Assembly: GCA_038025085.1 (NCBI GenBank)
Contig: CM076143.1
Coordinates: 11,741,001-11,805,000, forward strand
DNA from: Tetragonia tetragonoides
Taxonomy: Eukaryota > Streptophyta > Magnoliopsida > Caryophyllales > Aizoaceae
DNA length: 64,000 nucleotides
Direction: 5' to 3'
Position 1 is the first letter of the stretch, and each line of letters begins with the position of its first letter. A program made the translations under genes and the position numbers. The notes below the pieces were generated by a model. The model was not told the DNA's origin, made no database searches, and saw only the letters and a list, made by a program, of their open reading frames with translations. Shown in pieces: positions 1 to 11,147 of the stretch.

Positions 1-1595
1 AGCGTCTAAATGCAGTCTTCTTTGGCTGTTCAAGTTCTCTTATCATGTCCTATAAAAAATGTTCTCAAGTCTTCAGGACATCATACGTTTGCAAATACAG
101 CAAACGTAAAGGGACATGAATTATTAAGAGATACCAGAATGAAATAAAGTATGCATTTTTGTCAGAAAACTGCTCTATAATATAGTATCCATTAAACTAG
201 CTCTCGAGTTCGGGTCTTGTGAATGAAAATATTTTAACAGGCAATGGGAGTTTCCCTGCACAAAAAGCCATATAGTTCTTTGATTAAGAAACCACCACAC
301 TAAATTCATTACGAAACTCAAAAATATAAAACAAACAATTCATATTTACTGATTACACATACCAGTTTCCCATGATGCTCGCAAATGCTGCAAATGTCAA
401 AAATTTGCGTACTAATGAAAATAGCTATAAAGATTACCACAAAGGTGGGATGCTCAATTGAAGTTTAATGGAAAGTTTATGGGCCTTCACTCGCAGAATC
501 TGGGATTCTCTGTCTCATGAGTTTTGGGCCTGAGGATGTGCTTCTTCTTCTTACACTTCTCTTAGGCGTACTATAACAACAAAATTTATCACGTAGATGT
601 AGGAGTTCCACAAGGATTTAAGAAGAGCTGAGCAAGACTTAAAGCACTCCTGAGGAAAGATATCAAGCTTTAGCCGGCTGAAATTATAGAAGATTGTTGA
701 AGTTGGAGTGATGTCCAGTGTTCATCCCCCCTTGAAGAGCCTTCACCTGCTGTCAGGGATTAGCTTAAACTTCGCACATAACAATCTTTTGCTGAAATAG
801 TTGAAGTAGGTAAGGTGACCCAAGAAGTTATTGGTGAAATTGTAGAACATGTAATATGACTAGGTGAAACAGGAACCAATTGAACTACTTGAAGGGCAGT
901 ACAGGGCTCTTAAGAACTCTATTATTCGTGATATACAGGCTGATGATGTAGATCATGCACCCCTAGTTTTTCATCTTCTCATCTTGCTGTAACTCTGTCG
1001 ATGATTCAATTCCACTTGACTTATTTGCCTCCTTGGAATTGCCTTAACCAGTTAACCCTTATATTAGGTTTGCATGGATTTTAACTACCAAGCAGATCTT
1101 GTGTTTAAAACTTGTACACAAGGTTTTTTCTAAGAGGGGAAGAATGATGTGGAATGCAAGCATGTCAAATTCAAGCTTAGAATCAATTTCCTTCATCAAG
1201 TATTTTAGGATTTCAATGTAATTTTGTGTTTATTTATCTCTTCTAATTTCATCTATATATATAAGAATATTGTTATTTAATGTGCATTTTCTTACCTATA
1301 TTTATTGATCAATGGTATTTGTTAACATTTAAATTTGTGAGGATCACATTTACAAATGGAGGGTTTCAACTGGTAACTTTAGCTTTATTGTGTTAATTTC
1401 CTCATGAACAAGTTATCTTATCTTGTTTATTTGAAGAATTCTTCTGTATTAAGTTTTCCGAAGCCTTTTGTTGATTATAGAGGTTTGGTGATTTGGTATA
1501 GTTGCTTTGGCTATATGAATAATATGGGATTGTTTAAGCTTGTTTCCTATGTCCATGTTAAAATTTTTTGATTGTTTGTAATTTTCTGTATCTAG
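1..1595. other. 5' flank or intron of mS35 gene; no gene assigned
   Basis: This stretch precedes the first recognisable mS35 exon and is probably intron, because the exon at 1596 opens inside a codon and lacks the N-terminal targeting sequence. All frames between about 600 and 1150 are broken by stops. Short protein-like stretches there match no family I know. A stretch ending at 1595 (pyrimidine-rich, then TCTAG) serves as the splice acceptor. Confidence 0.5.
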
Positions 1596-3429
1596 AGCTG
1601 AAGTCGAGAATTGAGAAGTACTTCAAGGGTGATGAAGAGGCGCTTCCATCAATCCTTGAAGCCATAATACAGAGGAGGAATTCAGGAAAGCACGAAGATA
1701 CAGATGATGAATTGAAGGAGGAGTTCCGTTTTACCCCATTGAACGATGTACAAGATGCAGAATTCGAGGATGATTTCGAGGATGCTCATGACACTGATGA
1801 GGAGATTGATAACTTGTACAATGCCAGGGATATAGTTTCCAAGCGGATGTTGAAGGATGAATATTTCAATATGGATGACAAGAAGTGGGATGGCATCGTA
1901 AGTGAAGCAATGGAGAAAGGATATGTAAGGGATATGAGGGAGTGTGAGGGGATTTTGGAGGATATGCTCCATTGGGATAAACTCCTCCCAGGTATACTCA
2001 CTGGTTTTCTTTTCTTGTCAGGAATATGTTAATTAATTCATCTATCTGATCGCTTATTGAATCCAATATATTTTTGCTTCTTGTATGTCAATAGCGGAAA
2101 ATATTGACAATAATAGTGTGATTGAGTGGTGTCTTTCATTGATTAGTGTATGGAGGTTCAGTGCTGTCTTTCATTGATTAGTATATGGAGGTTCTTATCA
2201 ATTCTTCTGAACTGCCATTCCTCTACCTTTTTTGAATGAACACCATTTAGATGACATCAAGGTGAAGGTCAATGCAAAGCTCGACGAGTTAGGGAATCAG
2301 ATTGAAAACCAGGGGCTTGAAGCAGAAGAAGCATACAAACAGTACCAAGAGTTTGAAGATCAGATAGTAAAGGACAGTATAAAGAACATGGAGAAAGAGG
2401 GACCTCCAAACGCGGATGAGTTGGCTGAACCTAATGAGAGAATGAGATCTGATGATCCACCTGGTGTGGGACCAGTTCTCAGATGGCAAACACGTGTGGT
2501 ATTTACCCATGGTGGTGATGCATGGCATCCGAAAAATAGAAAGGTCAAATTATCAGTTACTGTCAAGGAGCTTGGGCTTTCAAAATATCAATTCCGTCGA
2601 TTGAGGGAAATCGTTGGGAAACGGTATCACCCAGGAAAAGATGAGCTAACAATCATAAGTGAAAGGTAAGCTCAAGATATGACCAGTCTTTTTAGGCACT
2701 CTGCATTCATTTGCAATTACATGACCAGCTATAATTTGGATAATAATCGTTGTTTTTATGATATAAACATCTTCATGTATCATGGTCAATGTTGTAGCTT
2801 GCTGGTTAAAAGTTGAAAACCAGTAGTGATTGGGTGTTTCACAGTAGCTACATTTTAGGCTATATGGACTCAAGCAAAATGCCTCAGAAAATTCAAAGAC
2901 AATTGCTAATAGGGACAGGATTAAACATAATGTGTACCAACGTTTAACTTAAATTTTTATAGAGATAAAATTAAGCTACTACTGTAAGTCTGTTTATTCT
3001 GGTACCATACACTTTTCTGTCCTTTATGAGGTCACTCTGATTAAACTCTTCAAATTATCTAACATTATCCTGTGCCCTCAGATTATTTCTGTGCTCTTGC
3101 ATGGCTAGCAAATATAATTAGTGTCTTGCCTTGGGACTTGATCATACTCACTAATCATTGGAGCATCATGTATGACACACTTATTTTTTAGGTTTGAACA
3201 TCGGGAAGAGAATCGAAAGGACTGCCTGAGGACCCTGCTTAACATCGTCGAGGAGGCTGGGAAAGCCAATGCTATGGTGGAAGATGTTCGGAAAACATAT
3301 GTCAAAGAAAGGCTGAAAGCAAATCCAGCATTCATGGCTAGATTGCTTGCAAGAAGCAGCAGTCTACCAGTTCTATTTCTACATGAAAAGTCCTTTGCCA
3401 GATTCTCCACTGAGATTCAGTTTTGCTAG
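1596..3429 (+). CDS. Mitochondrial ribosomal protein mS35 (S24/S35 family), partial, three exons
   Basis: Structural protein of the small subunit of the mitochondrial ribosome, nuclear encoded. Exons are 1596-1991, 2251-2665 and 3192-3429 (stop TAG); all introns are GT-AG and the phases join cleanly. The first visible exon gives an acidic helical region (LKSRIEKYFKGDEEALPS, then HEDTDDELKEE). The second holds the conserved core of the S24/S35 domain: DDPPGVGPVLRWQTR, GGDAWHPKNRKVKLSV, KELGLSKYQFRRLREIVGKR. The third begins FEHREENRKDCLRTL. The order and wording follow Arabidopsis At3g18240/At4g21460. The mitochondrial presequence exon must lie left of the window. The last ~30 residues after FMARLLA do not look conserved. 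Identification is secure; the exact acceptor at 1595/1596 is an inference. Confidence 0.9.
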
Positions 3430-4872
3430 GTTTGCACAGATCTTGTGGTAAGGTTTCTTATGTGTGTTGGTTGCTTCAAGCACCAGTTCCTCTAAAACAG
3501 AAGGCTTGGAAGAGTAGTGTTGGTGTAGGTTGCCTTTGATGGAAGCATTTCAAGTCAACACAAAGATCATGTCGAGTTTGTCCTGTAGGGAAGCCAATTT
3601 ATGGGATATCTTTTAGTTGATCCCTTGCTCTTGAACACAATGCCTGCTAAAAGACGAGTTTTTGCGCTTGCAACCTTTTCTAGGTTCAAATAAGTTAGAT
3701 GTGGTAGCAGAAACTTACTGTTTGAGTCGGTAATGCACCTTTGATTTTCTCTCGCTCAAGTTGAGGGTTTTGACACTCATATTGTTTTTTTGAAAAGGGG
3801 GTTTTGACACTCATATGAATGCATTTTAAGCTGTATCTTTTTGTTTGTTTGTTTGTAGCCAATTCTCGCTGATGGCAAAGGAAACACCAAAAAAATCTAT
3901 TATTGCAGATTATTAATTTGGGTTATGAAATAGTTGATTGCTCAATTAGCATGCCTATCTCTGCTTGAGAGAGCATTTCAGGTGGTGATTTCTGTACGGT
4001 GCACCATGCACTTGAAGAAAACCTTTCCGTGGGAAAATTGTAGCTTATTTTCTTGTCAATATTGGATTAGTTTCTTTTTCATTGAGTTCTGATATTTTAG
4101 GCTGATGCGAACGGGTTTTGCATTTTGTTCAAAATTGTATTTTTGTCACCTCGACAACCAAGATATGCAATAAGGAAGATGTTCTATTAATTTTTTCTGA
4201 ATTTACTGTAAAAACTCGTATGAAGCTATATTTTGAGCAAAATATGTTACTTTTGAAAGGAAAAAAAAAAAATCAAACAAAGGGAAGGAGAGATGACAAT
4301 ATTTATTTCGAGAGTACATGTAGTATACTCATTTAAGTAGTCATTGTAACAAGAATCATAAAAGATTGAATTAGATTCCCAAATGCATGGACAATTGTGA
4401 ATTGACTTAAGGATGGGGTGAGAACATAAGTGATAAGTGCCCTATTCTCACAACTCAGTGGTTACTGGTTAGGGGATTAAATTCTCATCTATGTAGGGAG
4501 AATAAAATCTCATCTACCTTTCTTTATAGGGAGGGTCTACTCCTTTATTTGAGCCCGTCAGCCCATCAAAGATGGATTAGCTTGCCCAGCAAGTGTGATT
4601 TGCGAGCTAGGGTTCTTGTAGCAAAAAAAAAAAAAAAATTGTAAATTAATTCGTTCAAAAGTTGGGACCAAAGTTGCCCTTTTGGTGGTGGAGATAGTTT
4701 GTTAGCTATTTCACGGAGCCAAAGCCAAGCAGACCCCATATTCCCAACTAAACCAAGTGTTGGGCATAGAAACATCCACGTACATATCCTTATCTGGTCA
4801 TATGATTCTAAATTTCCACAGCCAATGGGAGCTCTTTATTCTGATTAATTCACAGGAATAAAACAAACAGAT

Positions 4873-4913
<41 letters not shown>

Positions 4914-5047
4914 AAATTGCTCAGCAGCCCACCACAACCACTGGTAGTGAGAGATTTTACAGGCTGCCTGTGTCTCCTTCCCCACTGAAATTTCATGTTA
5001 TTATGAATCTGTAAGAAATTAACCAAGCACAAACTAAACAAACCCAA
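3430..5047. other. Intergenic: mS35 3' UTR and PPR 5' region
   Basis: No coding region seen. The left part is the probable mS35 3' UTR. A perfect (GA)n tract at about 4876-4908 lies ~140 bases upstream of the PPR start codon, where plant 5' UTRs and promoters often carry GA/CT repeats. Confidence 0.5.
4876..4908. repeat. (GA)n microsatellite upstream of PPR gene
   Basis: About 16 perfect GA units, read directly from the sequence, ending roughly 140 bases before the ATG at 5048. It may lie in the promoter or 5' UTR. Confidence 0.9.
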
Positions 5048-6796
5048 ATGACAATATATTCTACTGAATTATTCCCACATTGCCTTCCATATATATCTGA
5101 GCTTAGAGTCCCTTCATCACATTCATATCAGGTTTGCCCAATAACCTGCAGAAAAACCATACTGCGTGACATATACTCGAAAAATTTGCCAAAAGTCAAG
5201 GCTTACTCAACAGAGACAAGATCGACGATTTCGCAACCAGTCGATCTCAAAGAGACTCAGCTGTTGAAACTGATCAACAACTCCTACAAAGCTGGAAATT
5301 TGAATGAGGCCCTGTATTTCCTGCAGTGTATGGTCAGTAAAGGTTACCAGCCTGACTTAGTCCTCAGTACAAAGCTCATCAAAGGATTCTTCAATGCCAA
5401 AGATGTCAACAAAGCAGTCGAGGTAATAAACATCTTGGAATCGAAAGGCGAGCCAGATGTCTTTGCATATAATGCAATGATCAGTGGTTTCTGCAAGGTA
5501 AATAGAATTGAAGATGCTAATGAACTGCTTAATAGGATGAGGGATAGAGGGTATTCCCCTGATATAGTTACTTATAACATCATGATTGGCAGCCTCTGTA
5601 GCAGAGGGAAGCTTGATTTAGCATTAAGACTTCTGGACAAGTTATTGACAGATAATTGCCAGCCAACTGTTGTTACTTACACTATCTTGATAGAGGCTAC
5701 TATCGTCGAAGGTGGTATTAAAGAAGCGACTAAGATATTCAATGAGATGCTAGAAAGAGGACTTGAACCTGATATGTATGTCTACAACACTATGATTAGG
5801 GGGATGTGCAAAGAAGGTTTAGCAGATCAAGCGTTCGACTTTGTACGGAACTTGCCTTCGAAAGGTTGCCACCCAGATGTGATCTCATACAATATCCTCC
5901 TACGGGCATTGCTAGATCAAGGGAAATGGGCAGAAGGGGAACAGCTAGTGAGAGAGTTGCTATCTAGAGGTTGCGAGCCAAATCTCGTTACTCACAGCAT
6001 ACTGATTAGTGCATTGTGTCGTGAGGGCAAGGTCGAGGAGGCCCTGAATATGCTGAAACTCATGATAGAAACAGGGCTGAAACCTGACAACTATAGCTAC
6101 GATCCATTAATTTCAGCATTTTGTAAAGAGGGCAAATTGGATTTAGCTATTGGGATTTTGGACCTTATGATGTCCAATGGTTGCTTGCCTGATATTGTCA
6201 ATTATAACACTGTTCTGGCTACTTTGTGCAAAAATGGGAAGGCTGATCAAGCTCTGGATATATTTCATGGGCTCAGTGAGGTAGGTTGCCATCCAGATGT
6301 GAGCTCCTACAACTGCTTGATAAGTGCATTGTGGAATATCGGGGATCGATCAAGGGCTATGCAAATGGTAGAAGAAATGCTTAGCAAAGGGATTGATCCT
6401 GATGAGATTACTTACAATGCCCTTCTATCCTGTTTATGCAGAGACAGGATGGTTGACGAAGCTATGCAACTACTAAAGGCCATGGAGAACTTTGGTATTG
6501 AACCAACTGTCATTAGTTACAATATGATACTACTTGGTCTTTGCAAAGAACATAGGATAAACGATGCTGTTGAATTGCTGGGGCAAATGGTCGAAAAGGG
6601 TTGTCAACCTAATGAAACTACTTATACTTTATTGATTGAAGGGATAGGATTTGCAGGCTGGCGTGCCGAGGCTATGGAATTGGCAAATGCCCTAGTGAAA
6701 AATGGATCTATTTCCCCAGATTCTGTTAAACGCTTGAGTAGAACCTTTCCTATAGTTCATGTACATAGAGAACTTGCAGCAGCCTCTGGAATATGA
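5048..6796 (+). CDS. P-class pentatricopeptide repeat protein, At3g04760-like, probably plastid-targeted
   Basis: Sequence-specific organelle RNA-binding protein of 582 residues in a single intronless frame, typical of plant PPR genes. Residues 1-70 form a basic, Ser/Thr-rich leader consistent with an organelle transit peptide. About 14 PPR motifs of 35 residues follow from about residue 72 to 545, each with the TYNxLI...G..PD signature. No E, DYW or SMR domain is present, so it is a pure P-class protein. Strong similarity to At3g04760 (annotated chloroplastic) runs through the whole repeat region, for example MIGSLCSRGKLDLAL and YNTVLATLCKNGKADQAL, and the tail ETTYxLLIEGIGFAGWRAEAMELAN. The ATG at 5048 gives a leader of the right length. 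Residue pairs 5/35 of twelve motifs can be read (see findings). The RNA target is unknown. Confidence 0.93.
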   Translation: MTIYSTELFPHCLPYISELRVPSSHSYQVCPITCRKTILRDIYSKNLPKVKAYSTETRSTISQPVDLKETQLLKLINNSYKAGNLNEALYFLQCMVSKGYQPDLVLSTKLIKGFFNAKDVNKAVEVINILESKGEPDVFAYNAMISGFCKVNRIEDANELLNRMRDRGYSPDIVTYNIMIGSLCSRGKLDLALRLLDKLLTDNCQPTVVTYTILIEATIVEGGIKEATKIFNEMLERGLEPDMYVYNTMIRGMCKEGLADQAFDFVRNLPSKGCHPDVISYNILLRALLDQGKWAEGEQLVRELLSRGCEPNLVTHSILISALCREGKVEEALNMLKLMIETGLKPDNYSYDPLISAFCKEGKLDLAIGILDLMMSNGCLPDIVNYNTVLATLCKNGKADQALDIFHGLSEVGCHPDVSSYNCLISALWNIGDRSRAMQMVEEMLSKGIDPDEITYNALLSCLCRDRMVDEAMQLLKAMENFGIEPTVISYNMILLGLCKEHRINDAVELLGQMVEKGCQPNETTYTLLIEGIGFAGWRAEAMELANALVKNGSISPDSVKRLSRTFPIVHVHRELAAASGI

Positions 6797-7756
6797 ATAC
6801 CAAATTGCAAAGACATAAACACTTACAGCTTTACGTCAACATGTATGAAGACTGTAAATAAACTTATTTTCTTCAATGTCCACAGTACTGTACTGTACAA
6901 GTTTAATGTGGACTACTACTTTGGAATTTGATAGCTTGAAACATTGCCATTGCTTTCTCTTACAGCAGAGCACTTTTCTTTCAGCAAAACATTGTGTAAC
7001 TATTTCTCCCTTCTTCCAGCACCAAAGGTACTGCTCGTTTCTAAGTTGCATGTGTCTGTAATGTGTGCGGGGAGGGGGGTGGTCACTGGACCAAGAACAG
7101 TGGCAGTTCAAAGAACCTCCACATCCGAAAATGCACCAGGATTCTGAGGGTAAAAGTTGGATCAGAATGGAATTTAGGGGGAAGACATCCAGGTCTCCAT
7201 GTGAACTCTTAGCAAGTCTCCAACATTCAACAGAGTCAGATAAACTCATTGATAGTCTTCTGAAAAGAAGATACAGAACGGAAAGCAATGGGACAGAGAC
7301 AGATTGTCAGCAAAGACTCATCTCCATACTTGTATCTTCCAAATACTGCTCTACTTTATAAAGTGACTAGCTCAATTGGCTCGTTTGGTTCAAGGCAATA
7401 ACTAAGTGGGAATAGTACTGAAAATATGGTGTACTTTTACTAATGATAACACAACCTTACTTACATGCACCATAATATTGCAATATTAATATCATGTATT
7501 ATACAGCTGAAGACAAGATTCCTACATTGAAATGACTGACTACAACTACTACGACCAAGGAAGTCTACATCTGCAGAAGGTAAACAAGCATTTAGGCAGT
7601 CATAATAGCATAACACTGGTAATTTCATTTGAGCTACCCAAGTCAACATTGACATGCTTAAATGAAGCTGGATGATCACAAGTACCTTGGGAGAATATAC
7701 TCTGTACAACAGAGGACAAAAGATGATGCTGAAAAGGAAACATTGAAGGAGATCGG
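6797..7756. other. Intergenic between two convergent PPR genes
   Basis: About 960 bases holding the 3' UTRs of the upstream PPR gene (plus) and the broken PPR gene (minus). No further coding region or RNA gene was recognised; short open frames here lack family resemblance. Confidence 0.5.
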
Positions 7757-7859
7757 TCAACTTAAGATCTTCTCAGAGAACTTTCCACTCAGTTTAGAAG
7801 AAAGTTGCTTAGCCTCTTCAATCATACCAGCAGCATCTATCCCTTTGATTAAATTGGCA

Positions 7860-7876
7860 TAGATGGTGGCATCTGG
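7860..7876. repeat. Target-site duplication of RTE LINE, left copy
   Basis: TAGATGGTGGCATCTGG, 17 bases, identical to 11131-11147. It comes from the PPR coding sequence and marks the left boundary of the inserted LINE. Confidence 0.93.
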
Positions 7877-10781
7877 TCAGGTGAGCTTTGGGTCTCGAAG
7901 GGGGAGAGTTGGGGCGAATAGATTGCGGTTTGGCACATGGAATGTAGGGACACTCACGGGAAGAACTCTAGAGTTAGTGGAGGTTTTAGAAAAATATAAG
8001 GTTAATATCGTGTGTGTGCAGGAGATGAGGTGGTCAGGCGCCAAGGCAAAAGAGATCAATGGATTCAAACTTTGGTATTCAGGGTGTGCGAGTCAACGGA
8101 ATGGGGTCGGGATCTTAGTCGATAAGGAGTTTAAACAACATGTTGTAGAGGTAAAGAGAACCAATGATAGGATCATGTCTATCAAGGTTGTGGTGAAGGA
8201 GGAGACCTTCAATGTCATTTGTGCTTATGCACCGCAAGCAGGGTTGGATATGCAACTTAGGCGTCGCTTCTGGGAGGAGTTAGACGAGGTCATTCAGCAG
8301 ATTCCCCCTAGTGAGAAACTCCTTGTAGGAGGAGACTTCAATGGACATATAGGGGCTACGTCGGATGGGTATTCTGGTGCACATGGAGGTTTCGGGTATG
8401 GAGTTAGGAATGATGGTGGCACTTCGGTATTAGATTTTTCGACCGCGTATGACCTAATGGTAACCAACTCCTTCTACAACAAGAGAGAAGAGCACCTAGT
8501 TACTTTTAGAAACAGCACCGCTAAGACCCAAATAGATTACATTCTTGTTAGACGTGGCGATCGGGGTTTGTGCATGAATTGCAAGGTTTTACCAGGTGCG
8601 TGTGTGTCGACCCAACATAGGATGATCGTTTTAGACCTTAAGATGAAGGGGTGGAAGAGGAAGAGAAGTGCACACAACTGTACCAAAATCAAGTGGTGGA
8701 ATCTTAGAGGAACTTTGGGGAGTCAATTTAAGGCCAAGGTTGAGTCGGATAGCATCTGGAAAAGAGAAGGCAATGCGAGTCAAATGTGGACAGGGGTGGC
8801 GGACCTCATAAGAAATGCGGCAAAGGAGACCTTAGGAGTTGCAAGAGGGATAGGAAGTAGCAAGAAGGAATCCTGGTGGTGGAGTGAGGACATTCAAAAC
8901 AGGGTGAAGGCTAAGAAGGTTGCCTATAAAGCCCTAATGGATAGCACTGTAGATGAGGAAAGGGTGGAGAAGCGAGAAGTCTACAAAGAGGCAAAGAAGG
9001 AGGCAAAGAAATCAGTAGCAGAAGCCAAAAGTAAAGCCTATGAGAGCTTGTACCAAAAATTGGCCACCAAGGAGGGAGAACAGGACGTGTACAGGTTGGC
9101 GAGAGCTAGGGAGAGGAAGACTAGAGACCTGGATCAAGTTCGTTGTATTAAGGATGAGGCGGGGCGAGTTCTTGTGGACGACGCGAACATCAAGAGGAGG
9201 TGGCAGGGATATTTCAATGAGCTTTTCAGCAATGTTGGAGATGTAGCCATTTCGTTGGGAGATCTTACCACATCTGAGCAATACCGTAACTACAGCTTTT
9301 GTCGTCGCGTGACGAAAGAAGAAATCAAAGGGGCCATGCGGACGATGAAGAGTGGAAAGGCAGTAGGACCAGATGAGATACCCATAGAAGTATGGAAGGG
9401 TTTGGGAGAAGAAGGTTTAGTGTGGTTAGTTAGGCTTTTCAACATGATCCTCAAATCTGCAAGGATGCCGGAGGAGTGGCGGCTCAGCACATTGATTCCT
9501 CTATACAAGAACAAAGGAGATATTCAAAGCTGCAACAACTATAGAGGTATTAAGCTACTCAGTCACACCATGAAGCTATGGGAGAGAGTGATTGAGAAAA
9601 GACTAAGGAAGAGTACTCTTATCTCGGAGAACCAATTCGGTTTCATGCCGGGGAGGTCGACAACAGAAGCGATTCATCTGATTCGACGCTCTATGGAGTA
9701 CTACAGAGATAGACAAAGGGACTTGCACATGGTCTTCATTGATTTGGAGAAGGCGTATGACAGGGTACCCAGAGAAGTTATGTGGAGGTGCTTGGAATCC
9801 AAGGGGGTTCCAGTCGCCTATATCCGAGTGATTAAGGATATGTACGAGGGAGTCAGGACTAGGGTCAGGACTACAGGAGGGGAAACTGAACAATTTTCTA
9901 TATATATTGGGTTACATCAAGGGTCATCGTTGAGTCCCTTCTTATTCGCAACCGTTATGGATGAGCTCACTAAGACTATTCAAGGGGATGTGCCTTGGTG
10001 TATGTTGTTTGCCGACGACATTGTTTTGATAGACGAGACTAGAGAAGGTGTTAATGCCAAACTAGAACTTTGGCGGGATACACTAGAGTCAAAGGGATTT
10101 AAGTTAAGTAGGACAAAGACCGAGTACTTGGAATGCAAGTTTACAGGAGATGGGGTGGACTCGGGTATGGAGATTAAGATTGGTACTGAAGTGGTGCCGA
10201 AGAGGGATTGTTTCAAATATCTCAGTTCTATCATACAGGGCAACGGTGAGATTGACGATGACGTGACGCATCGTATCAGGACAGGGTGGCTAAAGTGGAA
10301 GAGTGCAACGGGAGTTCTATGTGACTGAAAAATCCCACTAAAACTTAAAGGCAAATTTTATTGTACAGCCATCAGGCCAGCTATGCTATATTGGGTGGAG
10401 TGTTGGCCGGTGAGGCAGGTGCATGTGCAGAAGATGCGGGTGACCGAGATGAGGATGCTTAGATGGATGTGCAACTCTACAAGAAGAGATAGGATTAGGA
10501 ATGAAGTGGTGAGAGGCAAGGTGGGAGTGACCAATATTGACAACAAGATGCGAGAAACAAGGCTTAGGTGGCTTGGGCATGTGAGGAGGAGACATCGAGA
10601 TGCACCGGTGAGAAGGTGTGAGAGAATTACACTTAGAGACTGTAAACGAAGAAGAGGACGCCCGAAGAAGACTTGGGGAGAGGTAATCAGGCAGGACTTG
10701 ACCCTTCTAGATCTCACCGAGGACTTGGTCCTAAATAGGAAATTATGGCGTAGCAGGATCCGAGTAGAGGATCCTCGTTAG
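7863..10781 (+). pseudogene. RTE LINE ORF: endonuclease-reverse transcriptase, one internal stop
   Basis: The frame is open from 7863 to 10781 except for a single TGA at 10326-10328. Endonuclease residues are visible: Asn in GTWNVGTL (~residue 28), Glu in [21 protein letters not shown] and the terminal His in STQHRMIV (usually SDH). Reverse transcriptase motifs follow: [63 protein letters not shown] and the catalytic FADD. The stop falls after the RT core, before a basic C-terminal region (KMRETRLRWLGHVRRR). The ATG at 7863 is part of the PPR target-site duplication, so the element itself has no ATG of its own here. Genome annotations often mislabel such frames 'craniofacial development protein 2-like'. 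Confidence 0.92.
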
Positions 10782-11130
10782 ATTATGGTTGTGCATTGGC
10801 TAGTACTAGAGGTTGATTCATGTTGTTTTTAGCCTGCAGCGTCTCAGTCATTGTATGTTGTTTAATTAGTGATTTCTTGTGCTAGTATGCTTACCGCTTT
10901 ACTTCTCTTGCCCTTTTGATCATTCTTTATTGCTGTTTTAAATAAAATAAAAAAATAAAAAAAAGGTTTTTGAAAATGTATTAAAAAAAAAAAAAAAAGT
11001 TTTTGTGGGTCTTTCGGAAACAGTCTCTCTTCTAGGAGACTAGAAGGGGTAAGACTGCGTACATCTGGACCTCCCCAGACCCCGCCCTAGGCGGGATACT
11101 TACTGGGTTGTTGTTGTTGTTGTTGTTGTG
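7877..11130 (+). mobile_element. RTE-clade non-LTR retrotransposon, near full length
   Basis: A 3.25 kb element bounded by a 17 bp target-site duplication (7860-7876 and 11131-11147). It has one long reading frame with apurinic endonuclease then reverse transcriptase, as in RTE/BovB-type LINEs. The short 3' UTR contains an A-rich stretch, a GC-rich hairpin at about 11081-11095 (CCCGCC-CTA-GGCGGG) and ends in a (TTG)n tail, the usual RTE terminus, instead of poly(A). The perfect duplication suggests a fairly recent insertion. It lies antisense to the PPR gene it interrupts. Confidence 0.93.
11046..11130 (+). repeat. RTE LINE 3' tail with hairpin and (TTG)n
   Basis: Begins GGGGTAAGACTG and ends in about eight TTG units. 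It contains the inverted repeat CCCGCC-CTA-GGCGGG. A tail nearly identical in sequence ends the SINE at 28565-28784, which suggests this is the sequence the RTE reverse transcriptase recognises. Confidence 0.85.
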
Positions 11131-11147
11131 TAGATGGTGGCATCTGG
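11131..11147. repeat. Target-site duplication of RTE LINE, right copy
   Basis: Identical to 7860-7876. PPR coding sequence resumes directly after it on the minus strand. Confidence 0.93.

Noticed and set aside
600..1150. Protein-like fragments upstream of mS35
   Set aside because: Every frame has several stops and no motif could be tied to a family; it could be a decayed repeat, but I cannot support a call.
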